DNA from: Bacteroidota bacterium
GTDB lineage: Bacteria > Bacteroidota > Bacteroidia > Chitinophagales > Chitinophagaceae
Reading direction: 5' to 3'
Assembly: GCA_023391315.1 (NCBI GenBank)
Contig: JAEWBD010000369.1
Coordinates: 1-7,413 of the forward strand
DNA: 7,413 nucleotides
Positions 1-6,143 of this stretch are shown one piece after another. The notes under the pieces are model-generated. The model did not search any database. It worked only from the letters and a program-made list of their open reading frames with translations, and was not told the DNA's origin. Every line of letters starts with the position of its first letter. Within the stretch, counting starts at the first letter, position 1. Both the position numbers and the translations under genes were made by a program.

Positions 1-323
1 TATCCAAGCCCTGCCCCTTCGTTGCCAACACCTGCAGGCGAGGTTTGGAGCACGAATGAAATTCCGTCGGCGCCGCCCGCATCATCACAGCCCAGAAAAA
101 CATTGAAAGCATAATTAAATGGCTGGGAAAGGTCTGCCTGGTTTTTATTCCACACAGCGCCCGCCGTGAAGTTATTTTCACTGGTTAAAGTATAGCAACC
201 ACAATCGTCTTGTGTGGCGGAGCCAGCAAGTTCGTACGGATTTTGTGCCAAAACCCCTGCATTTAAAAGCAATAGGGAAATGAATAATACAGGGAGGGGT
301 TTAAATTTTATTCTTCCAATCAA
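1..323 (-). CDS. Secreted L-type-lectin-like surface protein, N-terminal part (partial)
   Basis: The minus-strand frame is open from 323 to the left edge, about 107 codons, and the 3' part lies outside the window. It begins with a signal peptide: positive residues (IGRIKFK), a hydrophobic core (VLFISLLLLNAGV) and a likely cleavage site VLA|Q. The mature part has the pattern of L-type (legume-lectin-like) domains of Bacteroidota: a Cys-rich CGCYTL strand, then GAVWNKNQADLSQPF, FNVFLGCDD, and GGADGISFVLQ followed by a Gly-rich GNEGAGLGY turn. From the family I infer a surface glycan-binding protein exported by Sec and probably anchored or released by the type IX system; such proteins often end in a gliding-motility C-terminal domain, which cannot be seen here. 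No ATG exists in this frame. An in-frame TAA lies 15 nt before the TTG at 323-321, so TTG is the best start (ATT or ATA are alternatives). Lectin-like call good; exact start uncertain. Confidence 0.72.
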   Translation of the reverse strand, partial: MIGRIKFKPLPVLFISLLLLNAGVLAQNPYELAGSATQDDCGCYTLTSENNFTAGAVWNKNQADLSQPFNYAFNVFLGCDDAGGADGISFVLQTSPAGVGNEGAGLG

Positions 324-368
324 AGCATTGCAATTTATTTATTTAGCGGCAACTGCATCAATTCCGGT

Positions 369-384
369 ATAATTTTTAAATTAT
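369..384. promoter_or_regulatory. AT-rich palindrome in the divergent intergenic region
   Basis: Between the lectin-like gene (minus) and the KTSC gene (plus) lies a perfect 7-bp inverted repeat around a 2-nt centre, ATAATTT-TT-AAATTAT. It sits 12 nt before the KTSC start and could be a shared operator or part of a promoter. TAATTTTT inside it is one base from the Bacteroidota -7 element TAnnTTTG, but no TTG lies at the right distance upstream. Pure A/T composition makes chance occurrence likely. Confidence 0.2.
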
Positions 385-396
385 TTATAATCAGGT

Positions 397-639
397 ATGA
401 AAAAATCATTCCACAATAACACTATTCATTTAAATTCTGAGGCTTTAAAAACTATAAGCTACGATGAAGATACACATATACTGGAAGCAACGTTTTCCAA
501 CAACAGGACTTATCAGTATATAAAAATGCCAAAAAGAGTGTGGAAAGATTTTTTAAAAACAATTACTGCGGGCAAATCTGCAGGTGCATTCATCAATAAA
601 AGAATAAAGCCATTTTACAAATACGTTGAAATTAGCTGA
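397..639 (+). CDS. KTSC-domain small protein
   Basis: This 80-residue protein is a single KTSC domain (Pfam family named after the C-terminus of some lysyl-tRNA synthetases). Visible hallmarks are a SEALKTISYDEDTHILEATF strand pair at about residues 14-33, the central YxY motif (Tyr39-Gln-Tyr41) following an N-N-R-T turn, VWKDF at 48-52, and the C-terminal pattern GKSAGAFINKRIKPFYKY at about 59-76, which matches the usual 'G.YFN..I...Y' end. The length fits the stand-alone members. The function of the domain is unknown; RNA binding has been suggested for the family but nothing here proves it. The ATG at 397 has no clear Shine-Dalgarno sequence, as is common in this phylum. cmoA follows 61 nt later on the same strand but has its own promoter, so joint transcription is possible, not shown. 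Domain call strong, role unknown. Confidence 0.85.
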   Translation: MKKSFHNNTIHLNSEALKTISYDEDTHILEATFSNNRTYQYIKMPKRVWKDFLKTITAGKSAGAFINKRIKPFYKYVEIS

Positions 640-666
640 AAAATGTGTTATCATTCAATACTTTTG
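636..666 (+). promoter_or_regulatory. Bacteroidota-type promoter for cmoA
   Basis: TACTTTTG at 659-666 is a full match to the Bacteroidota -7 element TAnnTTTG. CTG at 636-638, 20 nt upstream and overlapping the KTSC stop codon, is a weak match to the -33 TTG. In this phylum transcription starts about 4-8 nt after the -7 element, which puts the 5' end at about 670-674, at or next to the ATG at 671. The same 11 bases, TACTTTTGCGC, precede the tRNA gene at 6122. Confidence 0.6.
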
Positions 667-670
667 CGCA

Positions 671-692
671 ATGGCAACACAAATATTGCCAT
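671..692 (+). promoter_or_regulatory. Hairpin in the cmoA leader, overlapping a possible leader ORF
   Basis: A perfect 7-bp inverted repeat (ATGGCAA, 8-nt loop, TTGCCAT) occupies 671-677 and 686-692, starting about where the mRNA is predicted to begin and ending 8 nt before the cmoA ATG. There is no U-tract, so it is not an intrinsic terminator. It could be a 5'-end stabilising hairpin, a translation control element or an operator. It also contains the start of an 8-codon reading frame, 671-697 (MATQILPS, stop TAA), in frame with cmoA. The repeat is certain; a function is inference. Confidence 0.4.
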
Positions 693-700
693 CTTAAGTT

Positions 701-1429
701 ATGAGCCAGGACCAGGTTTTTAAAGATGAAATTAAAAAGGCTTCCGATTTTAAGTTCGGTGCCACTGTAGCCAATGTTTTTGATGATATGGTAAACAGGT
801 CGGTGCCTTACTATGGCGAAATGCAGCGCATGACCGCGGAACTGGCTGCAGACCATGCAAAAGAAGGCAGTTATGTGTATGACCTCGGCTGCTCAACCGG
901 CACTACCATGATAGGCATGAATACGCTGGTGCCTGAAAACATTGAGTTTATTGGTGTGGACGATTCTAACCAAATGCTTGAAAAATGCGACAGTAAACTA
1001 AAAGAGGCCGGTTTTACAAGAAAATACCAACTGGTAAATGCCGATTTGAACCAGGGGGTTGAAATTAAAAATGCTTCTGTGGTGGTGCTTTGCCTTACAC
1101 TTCAGTTTATACGGCCGGTTCACCGGGAGCGGCTGGTTAAAACCATTTATGAAGGCCTGAATAAAGACGGTGTTTTAATATTGATTGAGAAAATACTGGC
1201 TGAAGAAAGCAGCTTTAACCGCGACTTTATAAAATATTATTACGATATGAAGCGCCGCCACAACTATAGCGAAATGGAAATTTCGCAAAAGCGGGAGGCA
1301 CTGGAAAACATTTTAGTTCCTTACAAACTAAGCGAGGATAACCTGCTTTTACGCGAAAGTGGCTTTGCGCATGTGGAAGTATTTTTTAAATGGTATAATT
1401 TCGCCGGCCTTATTGCAGTAAAAAGATAA
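701..1429 (+). CDS. cmoA: Carboxy-S-adenosyl-L-methionine synthase CmoA
   Basis: CmoA converts SAM and prephenate to carboxy-SAM with release of phenylpyruvate. CmoB uses carboxy-SAM to turn 5-hydroxyuridine at tRNA position 34 into 5-oxyacetyluridine, widening wobble decoding; both act in the cytosol. The 242-residue protein lines up with E. coli CmoA almost end to end. Shared features are the FxxDMVNRSVPYY segment (Tyr38 = E. coli Tyr39), the class I methyltransferase motif YDLGCSTG (60-67), the acidic VDDSNQM (86-92), ADL (114-116), LTLQF (132-136), and the family-defining YSEMEISQKREALEN (189-203), where Arg198 matches the carboxylate-binding Arg199. One contact differs: Cys131 stands where E. 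coli has Asn132. The ATG at 701 fits the family N-terminus. No cmoB lies in the window. The next gene starts after one base, so the two are very likely co-transcribed. Identity is confident; activity was not tested. Confidence 0.95.
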   Translation: MSQDQVFKDEIKKASDFKFGATVANVFDDMVNRSVPYYGEMQRMTAELAADHAKEGSYVYDLGCSTGTTMIGMNTLVPENIEFIGVDDSNQMLEKCDSKLKEAGFTRKYQLVNADLNQGVEIKNASVVVLCLTLQFIRPVHRERLVKTIYEGLNKDGVLILIEKILAEESSFNRDFIKYYYDMKRRHNYSEMEISQKREALENILVPYKLSEDNLLLRESGFAHVEVFFKWYNFAGLIAVKR

Positions 1430-1430
1430 T

Positions 1431-2156
1431 ATGGTACAAATAGGCAATTTCTTTTTTAAATACCGCAACTGGCTGTTTATAATTTTTTATGGATTGCTGT
1501 TTGTGCCAGGCCTTCCGCAATTATTTACCGAGGAAAATTTTGGAAAAAACTATTACTGGTATCCAATAATAATTGGTTTAATCATTACAGTTTTAGGGCA
1601 GGCGATACGCGGCGCCACCATTGGGCTTGCTTATATAATCCGCGGCGGGAAAAATAAAAAGGTTTATGCAGAAGACCTGGTTACCACGGGCATATTCGCC
1701 CATTGCCGTAACCCCTTATACGTGGGCAATATTTTAATGATTACAGGCGTAGGCATATTATCCAATTCGCTTTTGTATGTTGTTATAATGATCCCTTTTT
1801 TTCTTTTTATATGGCAGGCAATTGTGCTGGCAGAAGAAAATTTTCTCCGCAATAAATTCGGTGAGCAGTTTATTAACTATTGTGCAAGGGTAAACCGATG
1901 GGTGCCCAGCCTTAAGGGCATCAGCAAAACATTTTTGGGCATGCATTTTAACTGGAAGCGTTATGTTTCCAAAGAACACACAACTACTTTTATATGGCTT
2001 GTTGGTATTGTTTTATTGCTGCTGTTCTTTTACCCGCAGCTCACCAATTATGATAGTCATTTACGCAATACCTTGCTCATCATCATCCTCGCGGTTTTAC
2101 TGGTTATTTACATCTTCATAAGAATAATTAAGAAATCGGGCAGGCTGAACGGATAA
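1431..2156 (+). CDS. Membrane methyltransferase of the isoprenylcysteine/phospholipid methyltransferase family
   Basis: A 241-residue integral inner-membrane protein with about five hydrophobic segments (roughly 14-31, 45-70, 100-134, 185-201 and 213-232). Between and after them lies the SAM-binding signature of the ICMT/PEMT-like family: TTGIFAHCRNPLYVGN at 85-100 (Gly87, His91, Arg93, Asn94, Pro95, Tyr97, Gly99), the glutamate pair Glu135-Glu136, then F-G-E-Q-F-INYCARVNRWVP ending near 159. Bacterial members methylate lipids, small molecules or unknown substrates; prenyl-cysteine is not expected here. The substrate cannot be read from the sequence. The last 55 residues form an extra two-helix tail beyond the usual family core. 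The ATG is one base after the cmoA stop (TAA-T-ATG), which points to translational coupling. Family call strong, substrate unknown. Confidence 0.85.
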   Translation: MVQIGNFFFKYRNWLFIIFYGLLFVPGLPQLFTEENFGKNYYWYPIIIGLIITVLGQAIRGATIGLAYIIRGGKNKKVYAEDLVTTGIFAHCRNPLYVGNILMITGVGILSNSLLYVVIMIPFFLFIWQAIVLAEENFLRNKFGEQFINYCARVNRWVPSLKGISKTFLGMHFNWKRYVSKEHTTTFIWLVGIVLLLLFFYPQLTNYDSHLRNTLLIIILAVLLVIYIFIRIIKKSGRLNG

Positions 2157-2162
2157 ATTTTA

Positions 2163-2192
2163 TTGCCTTATCAGTTTTCATTTTTAGGTTTG
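2163..2192 (+). promoter_or_regulatory. Bacteroidota promoter giving a near-leaderless aminotransferase mRNA
   Basis: TTG at 2163-2165, a 19-nt spacer and TAGGTTTG at 2185-2192 match both halves of the Bacteroidota promoter consensus (TTG, 19-21 nt, TAnnTTTG) without mismatch. The -7 element ends only 4 nt before the ATG at 2197, so the predicted start of transcription falls on or beside the start codon. The promoter lies within the 40-nt gap after the membrane methyltransferase gene. Confidence 0.7.
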
Positions 2193-2196
2193 CGGT

Positions 2197-3396
2197 ATGT
2201 CTAAGCTCACCATCAGTAAGCGTGGCCGTGAAATGCCGCCATCTCCCATACGAAAGCTTGTGCCTTTTGCCGAAGCAGCGAAAAAGAAAGGCATAAAGGT
2301 GTATCATCTTAATATTGGCCAGCCCGATATTGAAACGCCTGAACATGTGCTGGATGCAGTCCGTCAATCAGATTTTAAAATTCTGGAATACAGTCATAGT
2401 GCAGGTAATGAAAGTTACCGCCGCAAGCTGGTGGGTTATTACGCCAAGAATGGCATCAGCATCCATCATAATCAAATCATAATCACCACCGGTGGCAGCG
2501 AAGCTATTTTGTTTGGCTTTATGGCCTGCATGGATGCCGGCGATGAAGTAATTATTCCCGAACCATATTATGCCAATTATAATGGTTTTGCCGTTTCGGC
2601 CGGCATAAATGTGGTGCCGATAACATCGCACATAGAAAACGGTTTTGCCTTGCCGCCTATAGAAGATTTTGAGAAGGTTATTACCAATCGCACAAAAGCC
2701 ATTGTTGTTTGCAGCCCCAATAATCCTACCGGCTATTTGTATAGTAAGGATGAAATGGAAGTGCTGAAACAAATTGCTTTAAAACACAACTTGTATTTAT
2801 TTGCCGATGAAGCGTACCGGGAATTTTGTTATGAAGATGAGCATTTCAGCGCTATGCAACTGGAAGGCTGTGACGATAATGTGGTTTTGATGGATACTAT
2901 AAGCAAACGTTACAGTTGCTGCGGTGCAAGAATAGGCGCATTTATCACACGCAATGAAACAGTGTACAATACAGCATTAAAGTTTGCCCAGGCAAGATTA
3001 AGCCCGCCAACCTTTGGGCAAATTGCGGGAGAAGCAGCGATTGATTTGCCCGATAATTATTTTGATGTAACAAAAGCAGAATACAAAGCCAGGCGGGATT
3101 TAATTGTAAAACGATTAAATGCTATTCCCGGTGTTTACTGCCCAAATCCCGGTGGCGCTTTTTACGCAATGGCCAAGCTGCCTATTGATGATTCTGATAA
3201 ATTCTGCCAGTGGCTCCTGGAAGAATTCAGTTATAATAACCAAACATTGATGCTGGCGCCGGCAACAGGTTTTTACGGTTCAGTTGATTATGGGAAAGAT
3301 GAAGTAAGGCTTGCCTACGTTTTAAATCTTGAAGCTATAGGCGCAGCTATGGATTGCCTGCAGAAAGCGCTTGAACAATATCCCGGGCGTAAATAA
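2197..3396 (+). CDS. Class I (AspC-like) pyridoxal-phosphate aminotransferase
   Basis: This cytosolic enzyme transfers an amino group between an amino acid and a 2-oxo acid with PLP as cofactor. The 399 residues are full length for fold-type I aminotransferases. Visible landmarks are SPIRKLVPFAEAAKKKG at 16-32 and YHLNIGQPDIETP at 36-48 (substrate-binding Gly loop), TTGGSEAI at 97-104, SPNNPTG at 173-179 (PLP-binding Asn176), FADEAY at 202-207 (Asp204, Tyr207), the Schiff-base lysine Lys237 in DTISKRYS, phosphate-binding Arg245 in ARIG, and the substrate-carboxylate Arg371 in VRLAY. The family includes aspartate, prephenate and aromatic aminotransferases; substrate preference cannot be decided from the motifs, so no symbol is given. 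The ATG at 2197 agrees with the N-terminus of relatives and lies just after a consensus promoter. Its last 50 bases overlap the convergent PKD-protein gene. Confidence 0.92.
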   Translation: MSKLTISKRGREMPPSPIRKLVPFAEAAKKKGIKVYHLNIGQPDIETPEHVLDAVRQSDFKILEYSHSAGNESYRRKLVGYYAKNGISIHHNQIIITTGGSEAILFGFMACMDAGDEVIIPEPYYANYNGFAVSAGINVVPITSHIENGFALPPIEDFEKVITNRTKAIVVCSPNNPTGYLYSKDEMEVLKQIALKHNLYLFADEAYREFCYEDEHFSAMQLEGCDDNVVLMDTISKRYSCCGARIGAFITRNETVYNTALKFAQARLSPPTFGQIAGEAAIDLPDNYFDVTKAEYKARRDLIVKRLNAIPGVYCPNPGGAFYAMAKLPIDDSDKFCQWLLEEFSYNNQTLMLAPATGFYGSVDYGKDEVRLAYVLNLEAIGAAMDCLQKALEQYPGRK

Positions 3397-6007
3397 ATCT
3401 GCGCAGGAGGTTTATGGTTCCTTTTGCATTAATAATGCTGCCATCCACGCATATTAGTTGCATTACATATACGTATGTGCCCAGGTTTTGAATAAGGCCT
3501 TTAAACTTTCCGTCCCAGCCATAAGCAGCTTCATTGGTAGTAAAATTTGCCCTTTCAAAAACCTTCTGTCCCCAGCGGTTAAAAATCATCATGGATTTTA
3601 CGGTTATCGGCACTTTTGAGTTGGGGTAGAAATAATCGTTTAACCGATCGTTGTTCGGCGTAAAGCTGTTTGGTATAAGAACAAAATTATCAATACACGC
3701 CGGGATCATCTGAACAGAATCCGTACTGATGCATCCGAAATTATTACGCACCGTTAAAGTATAGGTTAACGGGCTTCCGAGAGTAGCAACCGGGCTTGGA
3801 CAATTGAAACAGGAAAGGCCGGTTTGCGGCGACCATTGCCAATTGATAACATCAGCACTTGAGGTTGATTGCAGCGTATAGGTAGAACCCACCGGCAAAG
3901 CCACCTGGCTATCGGTAATATCTACAGTAGGTGCTGGATTAACCGAAATATTTATGATAGCCGTATCGGTAAAGCACCGATTGCTGTCGCTGCCCGAAAC
4001 TGAATAGGATATATTCCCGGGGGGTGTGGCAATGGGATTGACAATGGCAGCATTGCTTAGCCCGGTAGAAGGAAACCATGAATAACTGCCGGAGCTTGCA
4101 CCACCTGCAATCAGTTGCAGAGATGACCCAGCGCAAACAGCCGTATCACCGGGTTGTATGCTTACGCGTTCTTTAGGCTGAACGGTTACAACAACGGTAT
4201 CTGTAGCGAAACAACCTTCCGGCGTTGAGCCTCTCACATAATAATTGGTCGTTGCATTGGGTGTTACTGTTGGTGGTACAGTACAGGGGTTGCAGATAAC
4301 TGCCTGATCCGTATTCCAGGTATAAGTTGAAGCGCCTGAGGCTGTTAAAATGGCGCTTTTACCTAAACATAATAATGTATCGTTTCCTGCAATAACTGTG
4401 GGCGTGGTAAGCAATTGTATTTGCTGTGTTGTCGAATTTACGCAGCCATCGCTATCGGTAACAGTAAGCTTAACATTGTAAAGGCCGGGAAAATCATAAT
4501 AGTTTAGGGCGGGCCCCTGAACTGAATCTGTCCTGCCATCACCATAACTCCAAATCCATTGCTGTATTGGTGATCCTGATGGCGTTGATTCATCCGAAAA
4601 ATCTACTTCGGTGAGGGTACACGCGGTATCCGGGAAGGAAAATTTTGGCGTAGCGCCTACAATTGTTATGGGGCTTAAACTAATTGTATCGGTGCAATTA
4701 TAAATATTGCGGAAAATGGCAACAGGATTAAAATTACCTGCTGTATCATAAACGTGATTTATTGTATCTCGGGTTGGATTATATCCTGTGGAATCGCCGT
4801 CACCAAAATACCACCTGAAATCTTTTGCAACATCAGGATCGTATTGTGTAAAACCTAATTGAACAGGATTACCATAGCAGTAAGGCGCTGCAGACAACAC
4901 ATCGGCAATAGGTTTGATCTCTGAAACAAAAACCGTACGGCTTGTGGTATCATAACAAATGCCGTCATCAACTCTAAGCTCTACATTATAGGCGCCCACT
5001 GAATCATATGTATGTGGAACTGATCTTAAGGTATCACTTTCGCCATCCCCAAATGACCATTGGTAAGTGGTGTTTGGCGATAAGGTTGCCGAAAAATTAA
5101 ATGTATAGGGATTCTGACAATCAGGGGTTGCGAATATCCTTCCACCAGGAGCTTTTACATGAATATAATTATTTTTAAACATCGTGTCCCTGCATCCATT
5201 ATTGCTGACAATCAACCGCACATCAAACCAGCCTGAATCCTGGTAATGCTGTAAAGGTGAAGGCTCGTCACTTGTTGTTTTATCACCAAAGCTCCATGAC
5301 CATGATTTAACATTAGCTGAAGATTTATTGGTAAACTGTCGCAGTTCAGAGGCGCAGCCATCCCGCGGAGTAGCAGTGAAATTAGCGGTTGGTTGAGTTC
5401 CTACATGTATCAGACCTTCTTCTTTAAATTGACCTACACAGCCGTCCGTTGTTTCAATAGTAAGGGAAACGCCAAATATCTTTGTACCCGTAAAAGTGTG
5501 CGTGGGATTTTGCTGGGAAGAAGTGGCCCCATCGCCAAAATCCCAGGTACGGTTTTTAAGTGTTACACCCGTAAGGCTCGTATTATCAGTAAACTGAACG
5601 TTTAACGGCGAGCAGCCTGTGGTAACGCCCGTGGTAAATTCAGGTTTGGGAGTTCGAAACACTTTAATATACCCCGTTTTTTCTTCATAATCTTCCTCCA
5701 GGTCATTTCTTACAATAAGCCTTACGGTGAAATTACCGCCGGTTGTATAGGTCATTGTTGGATTTCTTTCAGCAGAAGTTTGGCCGTTGCCAAAATCCCA
5801 AAACCAGCTTGTTGCCGAACCGGTACTCTGATCGGTAAAACTCACCGTGAGATCGGAGCAGCCACTGGTAACGGAAGCTGAAAATGCTGCGGTTAACTGC
5901 GTCTTCCCCTCAACATTCAACACCAGAAAAATGCCCAACAATAAAATAAAAATGGAATTACGATAGTTAATTTTAATAAGATTGGTTTTTACTAGTTTCA
6001 GATTCAT
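3347..6007 (-). CDS. Secreted multi-PKD protein with gliding-motility/T9SS type B sorting domain
   Basis: A large Sec-exported surface protein, 886 residues from the chosen start. A signal peptide (hydrophobic core IFILLLGIFLVLNV, about 19-32) is followed by six PKD domains at roughly 40-116, 122-203, 207-284, 290-361, 366-450 and 453-533, each with the W.FGDG-type core (WDFGNG, WDFGDG, WSFGDK, WSFGDG, WYFGDG, WSYGDG) and a later Y..G.Y/F.V strand. Three Ig/PKD-like repeats follow (about 537-612, 616-690, 693-768), the first and third with C-x-x-C. The end, about 771-869, is the gliding-motility-associated C-terminal (CHU_C) domain: IPNSFTPNNDRLNDYF, FNRWGQKVFE, YGWDGKFKG, GTYVYVMQL. In Flavobacterium relatives this domain directs type IX secretion. 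Likely roles are adhesion or matrix, unproven. The 17 residues after NLLR look like stop loss. I prefer the ATG at 6007, with AGGA 8 nt upstream, over the one at 6043, which would give a 30-residue n-region. Confidence 0.9.
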   Translation of the reverse strand: MNLKLVKTNLIKINYRNSIFILLLGIFLVLNVEGKTQLTAAFSASVTSGCSDLTVSFTDQSTGSATSWFWDFGNGQTSAERNPTMTYTTGGNFTVRLIVRNDLEEDYEEKTGYIKVFRTPKPEFTTGVTTGCSPLNVQFTDNTSLTGVTLKNRTWDFGDGATSSQQNPTHTFTGTKIFGVSLTIETTDGCVGQFKEEGLIHVGTQPTANFTATPRDGCASELRQFTNKSSANVKSWSWSFGDKTTSDEPSPLQHYQDSGWFDVRLIVSNNGCRDTMFKNNYIHVKAPGGRIFATPDCQNPYTFNFSATLSPNTTYQWSFGDGESDTLRSVPHTYDSVGAYNVELRVDDGICYDTTSRTVFVSEIKPIADVLSAAPYCYGNPVQLGFTQYDPDVAKDFRWYFGDGDSTGYNPTRDTINHVYDTAGNFNPVAIFRNIYNCTDTISLSPITIVGATPKFSFPDTACTLTEVDFSDESTPSGSPIQQWIWSYGDGRTDSVQGPALNYYDFPGLYNVKLTVTDSDGCVNSTTQQIQLLTTPTVIAGNDTLLCLGKSAILTASGASTYTWNTDQAVICNPCTVPPTVTPNATTNYYVRGSTPEGCFATDTVVVTVQPKERVSIQPGDTAVCAGSSLQLIAGGASSGSYSWFPSTGLSNAAIVNPIATPPGNISYSVSGSDSNRCFTDTAIINISVNPAPTVDITDSQVALPVGSTYTLQSTSSADVINWQWSPQTGLSCFNCPSPVATLGSPLTYTLTVRNNFGCISTDSVQMIPACIDNFVLIPNSFTPNNDRLNDYFYPNSKVPITVKSMMIFNRWGQKVFERANFTTNEAAYGWDGKFKGLIQNLGTYVYVMQLICVDGSIINAKGTINLLRRFIYARDIVQALSAGNP

Positions 6008-6044
6008 TACAAAAATCCTGCAAATCAATATATAACGGAACATA

Positions 6045-6070
6045 TACTTAAAAAAAAGTAATACTTAAAA
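6045..6070. repeat. TACTT direct and inverted repeats upstream of the PKD-protein gene
   Basis: The pentamer TACTT occurs in alternating orientation: TACTT (6045-6049), AAGTA (6056-6060), TACTT (6062-6066). ATACTTAAAA is also directly repeated with a 17-nt period (6044-6053 and 6061-6070). The block lies 38-63 nt before the chosen start of the minus-strand PKD gene, where a promoter or operator is expected. A possible -7 element for that gene is TTGATTTG (minus strand, 6028-6021), one mismatch from consensus and lacking a proper -33 TTG. Low complexity weakens the case. Confidence 0.3.
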
Positions 6071-6121
6071 CGCCCTGAACAGTTTTTTAGTACCCCGCTT
6101 TTTATTTTAATTGATAAAGAC

Positions 6122-6129
6122 TACTTTTG
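6122..6129 (+). promoter_or_regulatory. Bacteroidota -7 element for the tRNA gene
   Basis: TACTTTTG is a full match to TAnnTTTG and ends 14 nt before the mature tRNA, giving a predicted 5' leader of about 10 nt for RNase P to remove. No TTG stands at the -33 place; only TTT is found about 19-20 nt upstream. The element and the next three bases (GCGC run, 11 bases in total) are identical to those before cmoA. Confidence 0.55.
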
Positions 6130-6143
6130 CGCTCCCTAAATAA

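Noticed and set aside
2368..2772. A 134-codon minus-strand open frame inside the aminotransferase gene.
   Set aside because: It lies wholly antisense to a well-supported enzyme gene, its translation is rich in His, Ile and Tyr without any domain pattern, and open antisense frames of this kind follow from codon bias.
701..3396. A new pathway joining CmoA (which releases phenylpyruvate from prephenate) with the aminotransferase acting on phenylpyruvate or prephenate.
   Set aside because: The chemistry would fit an aromatic aminotransferase, but its substrate cannot be told from the sequence, it has its own promoter, and the flux through CmoA is tiny. Proximity alone is too weak.
5393..5605. 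A 70-codon plus-strand open frame inside the PKD gene.
   Set aside because: It is antisense to repeated PKD domains that are clearly coding on the minus strand; no start signal and no recognisable domain.
6008..6043. Start of the PKD protein at the ATG at 6043.
   Set aside because: It gives an unusually long region before the signal-peptide core; the ATG at 6007 has AGGA 8 nt upstream and a normal signal peptide. A weak promoter match would place the transcript start after 6043.
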